Part shown: positions 24,364 to 33,176 of the stretch, in pieces | How positions within the stretch are numbered: the stretch's first letter is position 1 | Layout: every line of letters begins with the position of its first letter | From: Streptomyces litmocidini | GTDB lineage: Bacteria; Actinomycetota; Actinomycetes; Streptomycetales; Streptomycetaceae | Reading direction: 5' to 3' | NCBI RefSeq assembly: GCF_014649755.1 | Contig: NZ_BMTQ01000002.1 | Span: 510,761-574,760 of the forward strand | Length of the DNA stretch: 64,000 nt | The notes under the pieces: model-generated | The model's database searches: none | Told to the model about the DNA's origin: nothing | The model's input: the letters and a program-made list of their open reading frames with translations, nothing else | Made by a program: the position numbers and the translations under genes

Positions 24364-25257
24364 GTGTCCAACTCGCCGGTGAGAGCGCAGGCCAAGGGGG
24401 CTGAAAGAGTGTCGGCCGAAGGTAATTCCGCCGTGGGCGAACACGGCGTGTCGAAACGGGTCAAAGGTGCGAACCGGAAGCCCGTCGGGCCCGAATCGCG
24501 GCTCGCCATGGTCCGTCGCGCCCGGAAGATCAACCGCGAGCTGGCGGAGGTCTACCCGTACGCCCACCCGGAGCTCGACTTCCGCAACCCCTTCGAACTG
24601 CTCGTCGCCACGGTCCTCTCGGCCCAGACCAACGACCTGCGGGTCAACCAGACCACCCCCGCCCTCTTCGCGAAGTACCCCACGCCCGAGGACCTCGCGG
24701 CGGCCGTGCCCGAGGAGGTCGAGGAGCTGATCCGGCCGACCGGCTTCTTCCGCGCCAAGACCAAGTCGATCATGGGCCTCGCCGCCGCCCTCAGGGACGA
24801 CTTCGGAGGAGAGGTCCCCGGCCGCCTGGAGGACCTCGTCAAGCTCCCCGGCGTCGGCCGCAAGACCGCCTTCGTCGTCCTCGGCAACGCCTTCGGGGTC
24901 CCCGGCATCACCGTCGACACCCACTTCATCCGCCTCGCCCGCCGCTGGCGGTGGACCGAGTCCGACGACCCGGTGAAGATCGAGGCCGAGGTCGCCACGG
25001 TCTTCCCCAGGAGCGAGTGGACGATGCTCTCGCACCGGGTGATCTTCCACGGCCGCCGCATCTGCCACGCCCGCAGGCCCGCCTGCGGCGCCTGCCCGAT
25101 CACCCACCTCTGCCCCTCGTACGGAGAGGGCGAGACCGACCCCGAGAAGGCGCGGAAGCTGCTCAAGTACGAGATGGGCGGCTTCCCCGGCCAGCGGCTG
25201 AACCCGCCGCCCGACTACCCGGGAACCCCGGCGCCCCCGCTCGGCGGCGGCGCCTGA
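24364..25257 (+). CDS. nth: Endonuclease III (DNA glycosylase/AP lyase)
   Basis: 297 residues. Base-excision repair enzyme that removes oxidised pyrimidines and cleaves AP sites. The N-terminal ~45 residues are a basic extension beyond the E. coli-type core. The core begins at '[22 protein letters not shown]' and includes '[12 protein letters not shown]', the helix-hairpin-helix 'LPGVGRKTA' with the catalytic Lys, '[13 protein letters not shown]' with the catalytic Asp, and the iron-sulfur loop '[18 protein letters not shown]' (C-x6-C-x2-C-x5-C). The C-terminus after about 270 is Pro-rich and variable. The GTG start fits a leaderless mRNA. Ends at a strong hairpin. Confidence 0.95.
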   Translation: MSNSPVRAQAKGAERVSAEGNSAVGEHGVSKRVKGANRKPVGPESRLAMVRRARKINRELAEVYPYAHPELDFRNPFELLVATVLSAQTNDLRVNQTTPALFAKYPTPEDLAAAVPEEVEELIRPTGFFRAKTKSIMGLAAALRDDFGGEVPGRLEDLVKLPGVGRKTAFVVLGNAFGVPGITVDTHFIRLARRWRWTESDDPVKIEAEVATVFPRSEWTMLSHRVIFHGRRICHARRPACGACPITHLCPSYGEGETDPEKARKLLKYEMGGFPGQRLNPPPDYPGTPAPPLGGGA

Positions 25258-25282
25258 ACCCGCCCCCGGGAGCCCCGGGCGC

Positions 25283-25316
25283 GTTCCCCCGCCCCGGGCG
25301 TCCGGGGCGGGGGAAC
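25283..25316 (+). terminator. Terminator after nth
   Basis: Perfect 14-bp stem: GTTCCCCCGCCCCG (25283-25296) and its complement (25303-25316), loop GGCGTC, 26 bp after the nth stop. Confidence 0.85.
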
Positions 25317-25366
25317 ACCGGGAACGAACCCGTCCACCGACCGCGTTGTGAACCACGGGGGTACCT

Positions 25367-26071
25367 GTGACGCGCACTGACGAAGAGATCCACGGACCCG
25401 GGAAGGCCGGGCTGCTCAGCCGGGACGGCCTGCCCGACTGGCTCGAGCCGGTCGACCGGGCCGCCCGCACGGTCCGGCCCGAGCAGCTGAGCCGCTTCCT
25501 GCCGCCCGAAAACGGCACCGGCCGGCAGTCCGCCGTCCTCATCCTCTTCGGCGAGGGCGAGCGCGGACCCGAACTGCTGCTCATGGAGCGCTCCGGCAGC
25601 CTCCGCTCGCACGCCGGCCAGCTCTCCTTCCCCGGCGGCGCCCTCGACCCCGAGGACGGCGACCCGGCGGACGGCGGCCTGCTGCGCGCCGCCCTGCGCG
25701 AGGCCCAGGAGGAGACCGGCCTCGACCCGGCGGGCGTCCAGCTCTTCGGCGTCCTGCCCCGGCTCTACATCCCGGTCAGCAGCTTCGTCGTCACCCCCGT
25801 CCTGGGCTGGTGGCGCACCCCCAGCCCGGTCGGCGTCGTCGACCCCGGAGAGACCGCCCGCGTCTTCACCGTCCCCGTGGCGGATCTCACGGACCCCGCG
25901 AACCGTGCGACCACCGTGCACCCGAGCGGCCACAAGGGCCCCGGGTTCCTCGTCGCATCCGCTCTGGTCTGGGGTTTCACGGCCGGCGTCATCGACCGGC
26001 TGCTGCACTACGCCGGCTGGGAGCGCCCCTGGGACCGGTCCAGGCAGGTCCCGCTCGACTGGCGCTCATGA
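25367..26071 (+). CDS. NUDIX hydrolase, CoA-pyrophosphatase type
   Basis: 234 residues from the GTG at 25367. 'LLLMERSGSLRSHAGQLSFPGG' matches the UPF0035/NudL signature that defines coenzyme A pyrophosphatases, immediately followed by the Nudix box 'GGALDPEDGDP ... LREAQEETGL'. The enzyme would cleave CoA or oxidised CoA to phosphopantetheine and 3',5'-ADP. 'LYIPVSSFVVTPVLGWW' and 'HKGPGFLVASALVWGFTAGVIDRLL' follow family style. It precedes the MarP-like protease gene by 45 bp (or 78 bp if that gene starts later) on the same strand, so the two may be co-transcribed. Confidence 0.88.
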   Translation: MTRTDEEIHGPGKAGLLSRDGLPDWLEPVDRAARTVRPEQLSRFLPPENGTGRQSAVLILFGEGERGPELLLMERSGSLRSHAGQLSFPGGALDPEDGDPADGGLLRAALREAQEETGLDPAGVQLFGVLPRLYIPVSSFVVTPVLGWWRTPSPVGVVDPGETARVFTVPVADLTDPANRATTVHPSGHKGPGFLVASALVWGFTAGVIDRLLHYAGWERPWDRSRQVPLDWRS

Positions 26072-26116
26072 CAGGCTGACCTCCGGGCGGACCGGCCGTG
26101 GGCCGACCGACCCCGG

Positions 26117-27349
26117 GTGACCGGAAACGAATCTGCGAGGCTATTGACGGTGAACGTGCTGGACATCTTGTTGCTGCTCGCCGCCGTGTGGTTCGCGATC
26201 ATCGGTTACCGCCAGGGATTCGTCGTCGGCATCCTCTCGGTCGTCGGCTTCCTCGGCGGCGGCCTCGTCGCCGTCCTGCTGCTCCCGATCCTCTGGGACC
26301 AGCTGACCGACCACAGCGAGGTCTCGACGACGGCCACCGTCGTCTTCGTGATGGCGGTGATCGTCTGCGCCTCCGTCGGCCAGGCCTTCACCACCCACCT
26401 CGGCAACAAGCTGCGACGCCACATCACCTGGTCGCCGGCCCGCGCCCTGGACGCCACCGGCGGCGCCCTGGTCAACGTCGTCGCGATGCTGCTCGTGGCC
26501 TGGCTGATCGGCTCCGCCCTCGCCCGCACCTCCCTGCCCACCCTGGGCAAGGAGGTACGGAACTCCAAGGTGCTGCTCGGCGTGGAGCAGGTGATGCCGG
26601 ATCAGGCCTCGGGCTGGTTCGGCGACTTCAGCTCCACCCTGGCCCGCAGCGGCTTCCCCCAGGTCTTCAGCCCCTTCGCGAACGAGCCGATCACCCCGGT
26701 CACCCCGCCCGACCCGGCGCTCGCCCACAGCCCCGTCGCCGCCCGCGCGCAGCGCTCCATCGTGAAGGTCGTCGGCACCGCGCAGAGCTGCGGCAAGGTC
26801 CTCGAAGGCACCGGCTTCGTCTTCGCCGACCGCCGCGTCATGACCAACGCCCACGTCGTCGGCGGCGTCGACGAGCCGACCGTCCAGATAGGCGGCGAGG
26901 GCAAGCTCTACGACGCCAAGGTCGTGCTCTACGACTGGCAGCGCGACATCGCCGTCCTGGACGTGCCGGGCCTCCGGGCCGCCCCGCTGGCCTTCACCGA
27001 CGAGGACGCCCGCAGCGGCGACGACGCGATCGTCGCCGGCTTCCCGGAGAACGGCTCGTACGACGTGCGGTCGGCCCGGGTGCGGGGCCGCATCAGCGCC
27101 AAGGGACCCGACATCTACCACCGTGACGAGGTGCGCAGGGACGTGTACTCGCTGTACGCGACGGTCCGCCAGGGCAACTCCGGCGGCCCGCTCCTCACCG
27201 AGGACGGCGAGGTGTACGGCGTGATCTTCGCCCGCTCCCTCGACGACGCGAACACCGGATACGCCCTGACGGTCGACGAGATCCGCGAGGACATCGAGCA
27301 GGGCCGGACCGCCGACCAGCAGGTCGACACCCAGGCCTGCGCCCTCTGA
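26117..27349 (+). CDS. MarP-like membrane serine protease (CvpA-type membrane domain plus trypsin-like domain)
   Basis: 410 residues from the GTG at 26117; a second GTG at 26150 (VNVLDILLLLAAVW) could be the real start. Four hydrophobic segments (about 12-30, 35-55, 68-90, 105-130) form a CvpA/colicin-V-production-like domain. The extracytoplasmic chymotrypsin-fold protease has His in 'VMTNAHVVGG', Asp in 'YDWQRDIAVLDV' and Ser in 'RQGNSGGPLL'. Cys in 'TAQSCGKVLEG' and in the C-terminal 'DTQACAL' match the redox disulfide of M. tuberculosis MarP (Rv3671c), which supports acid and oxidative stress resistance. In M. tuberculosis the gene also sits near nth and a NUDIX gene, as here. Confidence 0.92.
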   Translation: MTGNESARLLTVNVLDILLLLAAVWFAIIGYRQGFVVGILSVVGFLGGGLVAVLLLPILWDQLTDHSEVSTTATVVFVMAVIVCASVGQAFTTHLGNKLRRHITWSPARALDATGGALVNVVAMLLVAWLIGSALARTSLPTLGKEVRNSKVLLGVEQVMPDQASGWFGDFSSTLARSGFPQVFSPFANEPITPVTPPDPALAHSPVAARAQRSIVKVVGTAQSCGKVLEGTGFVFADRRVMTNAHVVGGVDEPTVQIGGEGKLYDAKVVLYDWQRDIAVLDVPGLRAAPLAFTDEDARSGDDAIVAGFPENGSYDVRSARVRGRISAKGPDIYHRDEVRRDVYSLYATVRQGNSGGPLLTEDGEVYGVIFARSLDDANTGYALTVDEIREDIEQGRTADQQVDTQACAL

Positions 27350-27358
27350 GGCGAGTGG

Positions 27359-27380
27359 GGTGAGCCCGAAGGGGCTCACC
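27359..27380 (+). terminator. Terminator after the marP-like gene
   Basis: GGTGAGCCC (27359-27367) and GGGCTCACC (27372-27380) form a perfect 9-bp stem around GAAG, 9 bp after the stop. Confidence 0.7.
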
Positions 27381-27439
27381 GGGACGCCCCTTACGGGTTC
27401 TCGTTCACCGGGTGTCTGCCCACGACTGCCTGCTCACGG

Positions 27440-27528
27440 GCGCCTGTTCACGGGGTGCCCGTGCCAGGGGGTGCCTGTTCACGGGGTGCCCGTGCCAGGG
27501 GGTGCCTGTTCACGGGGTGTTCCTGGGG
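27440..27528. repeat. 31-bp tandem repeat, nearly three copies
   Basis: Units at 27440-27470, 27471-27501 and 27502-27528 (last truncated) share GTGCCTGTTCACGGGGTGCC followed by CGTGCCAGGGG. The first two differ at one base. It sits in the gene-free gap 27381-27853 between convergent genes; the rest of that gap shows no gene or recognisable site. Confidence 0.85.
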
Positions 27529-27853
27529 TGCCGCAGCCGGGCCGAGACCCATCGGGCCCGGCGGCGCAGGAGGCGCGAGATCCCCACCTCTGGTACCGCG
27601 TAGCCCGCGTCCGCCGGACCACCCCTCTCCCGGGAGCCCGGCCCCGTGGCCGAGCGGCGGTCGCGTGCTGTCGTGTCACCGTAGTCGTGCGTCCAGCCCA
27701 TACTTCGACGTCTGCCCGGGGGCCAAGGTCGGTAACCGCCCCGGGGCCCGCCAATTGGAGTATGCGCGGGGCACATGGCCGTTCGACGGACGCCTGTGCG
27801 CCGGCGCCGTCCCCGAACGACGCCTGCCCGCCGGTGCCGCCCCTGACGGGGGC

Positions 27854-28789
27854 TCAGCGGTCGGGCTCGGGGTCCCTCAGCCAGTTGACGAGCTCCGTGG
27901 TGAAGGCCACCGGGTCCTCCTCGTGCGGGAAGTGCCCGAGGCCGTCGAAGAGCCGCCAGCGGTACGGCGCCTCCACGTACTCCCCGGACCCCGCCGCGCT
28001 GCGGGTCCGCATCACCGGGTCCAGGGAGCCGTGCAGATGGAGCGTCGGCACCCGGACCGGCCGCTTCATGCGCCGGTTGAACTGGATGCCGTCCGGGCGG
28101 GCCAGCGACCGCACCATCCACCGGTACGGCTCGATCGAGCAGTGCGCCGTCGACGGGACGCACATCGCCCGCCGGTACGCCTCGACGGCCTCCTCGTCGA
28201 CCGGCTTCGGGCCCGACCAGTCCCGGATCAGCTCGCCCACGAGCGCGCCGTCGTCCGCGACGAGCTGACGCTCCGGCAGCCACGGCCGCTGGAAGCCCCA
28301 GACGTGCGAACCGGCCCGCGACTGGGCGAAGTCGGAGAGCATCGCCGAACGCCAGCGGCGCGGGTGCGGCATCGAGGAGACCACGAGCCGGCGCACCAGC
28401 TTCGGCCGCATGACGGCGGCCGTCCAGGCGAGGTAGCCGCCCAGGTCGTGCCCGACGAGCGCCGCGTCCGGCTCGCCCAGGGAGCGGACGACGCCGGTGA
28501 TGTCGAGGGCCAGGTTGGCGGGGTCGTAACCGCGTGGTGTGCGGTCGCTGCCGCCCACCCCGCGCAGGTCCATCGCGACCGCCCGGAACCCGGCCTCGGC
28601 GAGGGCGGGCAGCTGGTGGCGCCAGGTCCACCAGAACTGCGGGAAGCCGTGCAGGAGCAGCACCAGCGGGCCGTCGCCCATCTCGGCGATGTGGAAGCGG
28701 GCGCCGTTGGCGGCGACGTCGCGGTGCGTCCACGGCCCGTCGAGCCGTACGGGCCCGCCGTTGCCGCCGGTGCTCTCGGGAAGGGTCAT
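27854..28789 (-). CDS. Alpha/beta hydrolase (epoxide-hydrolase-like)
   Basis: 311 residues from the ATG at 28789, which overlaps the upstream stop (ATGA). Alpha/beta-hydrolase core: oxyanion motif 'LLLHGFPQFWWTWRHQL' (HGFPxxWxxWRxQ, typical of epoxide hydrolases and haloalkane dehalogenases), 'DLRGVGGSDRTPRGYD', nucleophile elbow 'LVGHDLGGYLAW' (Asp in GHDLGG, favouring epoxide hydrolase/dehalogenase chemistry), acid region 'LHLHGSLDPVMR' and the catalytic His in 'LGHFPHEEDP'. No signal peptide. It forms a two-gene operon with the holin-like gene. The physiological substrate is unknown. Confidence 0.88.
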   Translation of the reverse strand: MTLPESTGGNGGPVRLDGPWTHRDVAANGARFHIAEMGDGPLVLLLHGFPQFWWTWRHQLPALAEAGFRAVAMDLRGVGGSDRTPRGYDPANLALDITGVVRSLGEPDAALVGHDLGGYLAWTAAVMRPKLVRRLVVSSMPHPRRWRSAMLSDFAQSRAGSHVWGFQRPWLPERQLVADDGALVGELIRDWSGPKPVDEEAVEAYRRAMCVPSTAHCSIEPYRWMVRSLARPDGIQFNRRMKRPVRVPTLHLHGSLDPVMRTRSAAGSGEYVEAPYRWRLFDGLGHFPHEEDPVAFTTELVNWLRDPEPDR

Positions 28790-29271
28790 ACGGACGAGCG
28801 TGCCACAACGGAGGCCTTGTCCAGCGCCGGGCGCGACTCCGGACGGGGGTGCGGCTTCGCGTTCTGCATGATCGCCGCCGTCTTCTTGGCGGAGGCGATG
28901 GACTTCTCCGGCGGCTTGACCTTCTTGAACTTGGCGACGGCGATCGCCCCGAGGAGACCCGCGATCAGCACGTTGAGGGTGAAGGACAGCAGGAAGCACC
29001 AGACGAGGTTCCAGCCCCCGTGGCCGTTGTGCCCGCCGGTCCAGGTGTTGATGGCGTACGCGAGCGCGAAGCTCAGCATCGGCAGCGAGAAGAGCAGTAC
29101 CACGGCGGCCGCGATGCCCGCCGCGCTGCCGATCGCGCCGCGCTTGACGTCCTGTCGGATCTCGGCCTTGGCCAGGGCGATCTCGTCGTGCACCAACGCG
29201 GACATCTCGGCGGTCGCCGAGGCGACCAGCTGACCGAGGCTGCGCTCGGTGCCGTCGTACGGGTCGCTCAT
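28786..29271 (-). CDS. Phage holin family/Holin-X-like membrane protein
   Basis: 161 residues. An amphipathic N-terminal region ('LGQLVASATAEMSALVHDEIALAKAEIRQD') leads into two membrane helices at about 48-72 ('IGSAAGIAAAVVLLFSLPML') and 88-112. A basic C-terminal tail follows. This is the layout of the actinobacterial Holin-X/DUF1469 (YqjE-like) family; despite the name no lysis role is shown for these chromosomal proteins. An AAGGAGAGGG just upstream supports the ATG at 29271. Its stop overlaps the hydrolase start. Confidence 0.8.
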   Translation of the reverse strand: MSDPYDGTERSLGQLVASATAEMSALVHDEIALAKAEIRQDVKRGAIGSAAGIAAAVVLLFSLPMLSFALAYAINTWTGGHNGHGGWNLVWCFLLSFTLNVLIAGLLGAIAVAKFKKVKPPEKSIASAKKTAAIMQNAKPHPRPESRPALDKASVVARSSV

Positions 29272-29309
29272 CGCTGCTCCCTCTCCTTGTGTCTACGGTC
29301 CGACTCAGA

Positions 29310-30698
29310 TCATGCCGGACGGTCGGCGCCGTCGCGCGATGCCCCCGCCAGTTGGGCGCGCTCCCGGTGTTCCGCCGCCTTCCGCTCGTAGATCTCGGCC
29401 ATCCTCAGGTGGTACTCGGGGTCGTCCTGTTCGTAGATGTCGGGGATGCCGTCCTCGTCGTCGTCGCGGTCCTCGTCGGCGCAGAGCGTCCGGTACTTCC
29501 GGTCCCGCAGCTTCAGCAGGACGGAGGCGAGAACGGCCGCGACGAGCGAACCGATCAGGACGGCGGCCTTCACCTCGTCGGTGAGGGCGTCGTCCCCGGC
29601 GAAGGCGAGTTCGCCGATGAGGAGCGAGACGGTGAAGCCGATCCCGGCGAGGGTGGCGACGGCGAACACGTCGGGCCAGGCCAGGTCCGGGTTGAGCTCC
29701 GCCCGGGTGAAGCGGGCGGCGAGCCAGGTGCCGCCGAAGACGCCGACCGCCTTGCCGACGACGAGGCCGAGGACCACGCCGAGGGTGACCGGCTGGGTGA
29801 AGACGTGGTGGATCGCGCCGCCGGAGATGCTCACGCCGGCGGAGAAGAGAGCGAACAGGGGTACGGCGAGCCCGGCCGAGAGCGGCCGGACCAGGTGCTC
29901 GACGCGCTCGCCGGGGGAGTGCTTCTCGCCCTCCCGGGTGGTGCAGCGGAGCATCAGGCCCATGGCGACGCCGGCGATCGTGGCGTGAACGCCGCTGTTG
30001 TACATCAGGGCCCAGATGACCAGGGCCAGCGGCACGTACACGTACCAGCCCCGGACGCCCTTGCGGAGCAGCAGCCAGAAGACGACGAGTCCGGCGGCGG
30101 CGCCGCCGAGCGCGGCGAAGTTCAGGTCGCTGGTGAAGAAGACCGCGATGATCAGGATCGCGAACAGGTCGTCGACGACGGCGAGGGTGAGCAGGAAGGC
30201 GCGCAGCGCGGACGGCAGCGAGGTGCCGATGACGGCGAGGACGGCGAGCGCGAAGGCGATGTCGGTGGCGGTGGGCACGGCCCAGCCGTCCAGTGGGCCG
30301 TCGCCGAGGGTGTTGACCAGGGTGTAGACGAGGGCGGGGGCGGCCATGCCGCAGAGCGCGGCGACGACGGGGAGCATCGCGGCCTTGGGGTCGCGCAGCT
30401 CGCCCGCGACGAGTTCGCGCTTGAGCTCGATGCCCGCGACGAAGAAGAAGACCGCGAGGAGGCCGTCGGCGGCCCAGTGCTGGATCGACAGGTCGAGTCC
30501 GAGGGCGGCGGGGCCCATGTGGAAGTCCTGCACGGCCTCGTAACCGCTGCCGAGCGTGTTCGCCCAGATGAGGGCGGCGACGGCGGCGAGGAGCAGCAGG
30601 ACGCCGCCGACGGTCTCGGTGCGCAGTGCGTCGGCGAGGTACTGCCGCTCGGGCAGCGAGAGGCGGCCGAGGAACTTGCGGTCATTGGACACGGACAC
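29310..30698 (-). CDS. nhaA: Na+/H+ antiporter NhaA
   Basis: 462 residues from the GTG at 30698 with GGAGG 8 nt upstream. Exchanges sodium for protons to control pH and salt balance. NhaA hallmarks: 'FFFVAGIELKREL' , 'GMAAPALVYTLVN', 'WAVPTATDIAFALAVLAVIG', the sodium-site Asp-Asp pair in 'LAVVDDLFAILIIAVF', 'GLVVGKAVGVFGGTWLA' and 'LAGIGFTVSLLIGELAF'. About twelve helices span residues 25-405. A charged C-terminal extension of ~60 residues ('CADEDRDDDEDGIPDIYEQDD') is longer than in E. coli. Monocistronic, same strand as its neighbours. Confidence 0.94.
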   Translation of the reverse strand: MSVSNDRKFLGRLSLPERQYLADALRTETVGGVLLLLAAVAALIWANTLGSGYEAVQDFHMGPAALGLDLSIQHWAADGLLAVFFFVAGIELKRELVAGELRDPKAAMLPVVAALCGMAAPALVYTLVNTLGDGPLDGWAVPTATDIAFALAVLAVIGTSLPSALRAFLLTLAVVDDLFAILIIAVFFTSDLNFAALGGAAAGLVVFWLLLRKGVRGWYVYVPLALVIWALMYNSGVHATIAGVAMGLMLRCTTREGEKHSPGERVEHLVRPLSAGLAVPLFALFSAGVSISGGAIHHVFTQPVTLGVVLGLVVGKAVGVFGGTWLAARFTRAELNPDLAWPDVFAVATLAGIGFTVSLLIGELAFAGDDALTDEVKAAVLIGSLVAAVLASVLLKLRDRKYRTLCADEDRDDDEDGIPDIYEQDDPEYHLRMAEIYERKAAEHRERAQLAGASRDGADRPA

Positions 30699-30902
30699 GT
30701 GGGAGACCTCCGTCGGGCAGGCAGGGCGAAGCACATGCCGACCAGACTTCCCGGCTCACCTGAGTCTTTCTGTCGCGTTCCTGACGCGTTCCTTACCTTA
30801 CCTAACGAGCCCGGGGTGTGTCCGGCGAGAATAACTTTAGGGAAGTATGACCTTTTCGTCCCGTCGGCGGGGTGGGGACGGGGGGAGGGGCCCTGAGCAC
30901 GC

Positions 30903-30937
30903 GGACGCCCGCCCCGAACGGCTCGGGGCGGGCGTCC
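30903..30937 (-). terminator. Terminator after acsA
   Basis: Perfect 15-bp stem: GGACGCCCGCCCCGA (30903-30917) and its complement (30923-30937), 5-nt loop, 17 bp beyond the acsA stop on the minus strand. Confidence 0.88.
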
Positions 30938-30954
30938 TGCGGGGCCGTTGGGAC

Positions 30955-32910
30955 TCAGTCCTCGCTGGGCGCGGCCGGCAGCTGGTTCTGGATGAGCGAC
31001 ATCACGGAGGAGTCGGTCAGGGTGGTGACGTCACCCAGCTCGCGGTTCTCCGCGACGTCCCGCAGCAGACGGCGCATGATCTTGCCCGAGCGGGTCTTCG
31101 GCAGCTCCGCCACCGGCAGGATCCGCTTCGGCTTGGCGATCGGGCCGAGGGTCGCGCCCACGTGGTCGCGCAGCTCGGCGACCAGACCCTCGTCCTCGCT
31201 CGCCGTACCGCGCAGGATGACGAAGGCGACGATCGCCTGACCGGTCGTCTCGTCGGCGGCTCCGACGACGGCCGCCTCGGCGACGGACGGGTGCGAGACG
31301 AGGGCCGACTCGACCTCGGTCGTCGAGATGTTGTGGCCCGAGACGAGCATGACGTCGTCGACCCGGCCGAGCAGCCAGATGTCGCCGTCCTCGTCCTTCT
31401 TGGCGCCGTCGCCGGCGAAGTACTTGCCCTCGAAGCGGGACCAGTACGTGTCGATGTAGCGCTGGTCGTCGCCCCAGATGGTGCGGAGCATCGACGGCCA
31501 CGGCTCGGTGAGGACCAGGTAACCGCCGCCGCCGTTCGGGACCTCGTTCGCCTCGTCGTCCACGACGGTGGCGGAGATGCCCGGCAGCGGGCGCTGGGCG
31601 GAGCCCGGCTTGGTCTCCGTGACGCCCGGCAGCGGCGAGATCATCATCGCGCCGGTCTCGGTCTGCCACCAGGTGTCCACGATGGGGGTCCTGTTCGCGC
31701 CGATGTGCTCGCGGTACCAGACCCAGGCCTCGGGGTTGATCGGCTCGCCGACGGAGCCGAGCACGCGGAGGCTGGAGAGGTCGAACTTCGCGGGGATGTC
31801 GTCTCCCCACTTCATGAACGTGCGGATCGCGGTGGGCGCCGTGTAGAGGATCGTGACGCCGTACTTCTGCACGATCTCCCAGAACCGCCCCTGGTGCGGG
31901 GTGTCCGGGGTGCCCTCGTACATGACCTGCGTCGCGCCGTTGGCCAGCGGGCCGTAGACGATGTACGAGTGTCCGGTGACCCAGCCGATGTCGGCGGTGC
32001 ACCAGTAGACGTCGCTCTCCGGCTTGAGGTCGAAGACGGCGTGGTGGGTGTAGGCGGCCTGGGTGAGGTAGCCGCCGGAGGTGTGCAGGATGCCCTTCGG
32101 CTTCCCCGTGGTGCCCGAGGTGTAGAGGATGAAGAGCGGGTGCTCCGCCGGGAAGGCCTCCGGGGTGTGCTCGGTGGACTGGCGGGCGACGATGTCGTCC
32201 CACCAGACGTCCCGGCCCTCGGTGACGGCGGTGTCCTGGCCCGTACGGCGGACCACGAGGACGTGCTCGACCTGCGGGCACTTGGCGACGGCCTCGTCGA
32301 TGGCCGGCTTGAGGGCGCTCGGCTTGCCGCGGCGGTAGCCGCCGTCGGCGGTGACGACCAGCTTGGCGTCGGCGTCCTGGATGCGGGAGGCGACGGCGTC
32401 GGCCGAGAAGCCGCCGAAGACCACCGAGTGGGCGGCGCCGACGCGGGCGCAGGCCAGCATCGTGATGGCCGCCTCGGGGATCATCGGCAGGTAGACGGCG
32501 ACCCGGTCGCCCTTGCGGACGCCCAGCTCGATCAGGGCGTTGGCGGCCTTGGAGACCTCGTCCTTGAGTTCGGCGTAGGTGATCGCGCGACTGTCGCCGG
32601 GCTCGCCCTCGAAGTGGATGGCGACCCGGTCGCCGTGGCCGGCCTCGACGTGCCGGTCGACGCAGTTGTACGCCACGTTCAGCTCGCCGTCCGCGAACCA
32701 CTTGGCGAACGGCGGGTTCGACCAGTCGAGGGTCTCGGTCGGCTCGGTGGCCCAGCTGAGCCGCCTGGCCTGCTCGGCCCAGAAGCCCAGCCGGTCCGCC
32801 TTGGCCTGCTCGTACGCCTCCGCCGTCACATTGGCGTCCGCGGCCAGCTCGGTGGGCGGCGCGAACCGCCGCTCTTCCTTGAGCAGGTTGGCCAAGGATT
32901 CGTTGCTCAC
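30955..32910 (-). CDS. acsA: Acetyl-CoA synthetase (AMP-forming)
   Basis: 651 residues from the GTG at 32910, with GGGAGA upstream. Activates acetate to acetyl-AMP and then acetyl-CoA. Adenylate-forming motifs: 'LYTSGTTGKPKGILHT' near 262-277 (P-loop A3), 'YWCTADIGWVTGHSYIVYGPL', 'TPIVDTWWQTETGAMM' (A5), 'DIWLLGRVDDVMLVSGHNIST' (A7/A8) and 'LPKTRSGKIMRRLLR', whose Lys near 608 is the residue acetylated to switch Acs off in other bacteria. Length is the usual ~650. Probably autonomous; the upstream region up to the next hairpin holds its promoter. Order matches SCO3563. Confidence 0.96.
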   Translation of the reverse strand: MSNESLANLLKEERRFAPPTELAADANVTAEAYEQAKADRLGFWAEQARRLSWATEPTETLDWSNPPFAKWFADGELNVAYNCVDRHVEAGHGDRVAIHFEGEPGDSRAITYAELKDEVSKAANALIELGVRKGDRVAVYLPMIPEAAITMLACARVGAAHSVVFGGFSADAVASRIQDADAKLVVTADGGYRRGKPSALKPAIDEAVAKCPQVEHVLVVRRTGQDTAVTEGRDVWWDDIVARQSTEHTPEAFPAEHPLFILYTSGTTGKPKGILHTSGGYLTQAAYTHHAVFDLKPESDVYWCTADIGWVTGHSYIVYGPLANGATQVMYEGTPDTPHQGRFWEIVQKYGVTILYTAPTAIRTFMKWGDDIPAKFDLSSLRVLGSVGEPINPEAWVWYREHIGANRTPIVDTWWQTETGAMMISPLPGVTETKPGSAQRPLPGISATVVDDEANEVPNGGGGYLVLTEPWPSMLRTIWGDDQRYIDTYWSRFEGKYFAGDGAKKDEDGDIWLLGRVDDVMLVSGHNISTTEVESALVSHPSVAEAAVVGAADETTGQAIVAFVILRGTASEDEGLVAELRDHVGATLGPIAKPKRILPVAELPKTRSGKIMRRLLRDVAENRELGDVTTLTDSSVMSLIQNQLPAAPSED

Positions 32911-33037
32911 GACATCTCCCTTTCCCAGGGCGTCCTCTGTGCGTATGTGTCCCGCGTCATAGCTCACCAGCCAGATGCCCGGGTGACAAGAGCATCCAGG
33001 AAATTGGTTTAGACCTGTGAGCGGGCCGGTGCGCGAC

Positions 33038-33071
33038 GGCCCCTTCCTCCCGAGCGGTGGGAGAAGGGGCC
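33038..33071 (-). terminator. Terminator after the SulP-carbonic anhydrase gene
   Basis: GGCCCCTTC-C-TCCC (33038-33051) pairs with GGGAGAAGGGGCC (33059-33071), one bulged base, between the downstream end of the SulP gene and the acsA promoter region. Confidence 0.7.
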
Positions 33072-33176
33072 ACACAGTCTCACGGCCGGGAGGGCCGGAA
33101 GGTTCAGGACGCGTGCGTCACCGGCGGCGCGGTCGCGGAGGTCGGACGCGCGCCACCGGTGTCGTGGCCGCCGGGA

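Noticed and set aside
27440-27528. CRISPR array
   Set aside because: The 31-bp repeats are directly adjacent without unique spacers, and no cas genes are present.
28786-29271. Prophage lysis gene (holin)
   Set aside because: No endolysin, tail or capsid genes nearby; this holin-named family is a common chromosomal membrane protein in actinobacteria and here sits in an operon with a hydrolase.
29289-33012. Long open frames (over 500 codons) antisense to nhaA and acsA, and similar ones opposite the S9 peptidase (2744-4432), the PBP (13598-16420), SulP-CA (33057-35675), the helicase (45739-48864) and topA (58730-62290)
   Set aside because: In very GC-rich DNA the frames opposite real genes rarely meet stop codons. 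These translate to Arg/Pro/Gly/Ala-rich or charge-repetitive sequence with no domain motifs, while the opposite strand carries clear conserved proteins.
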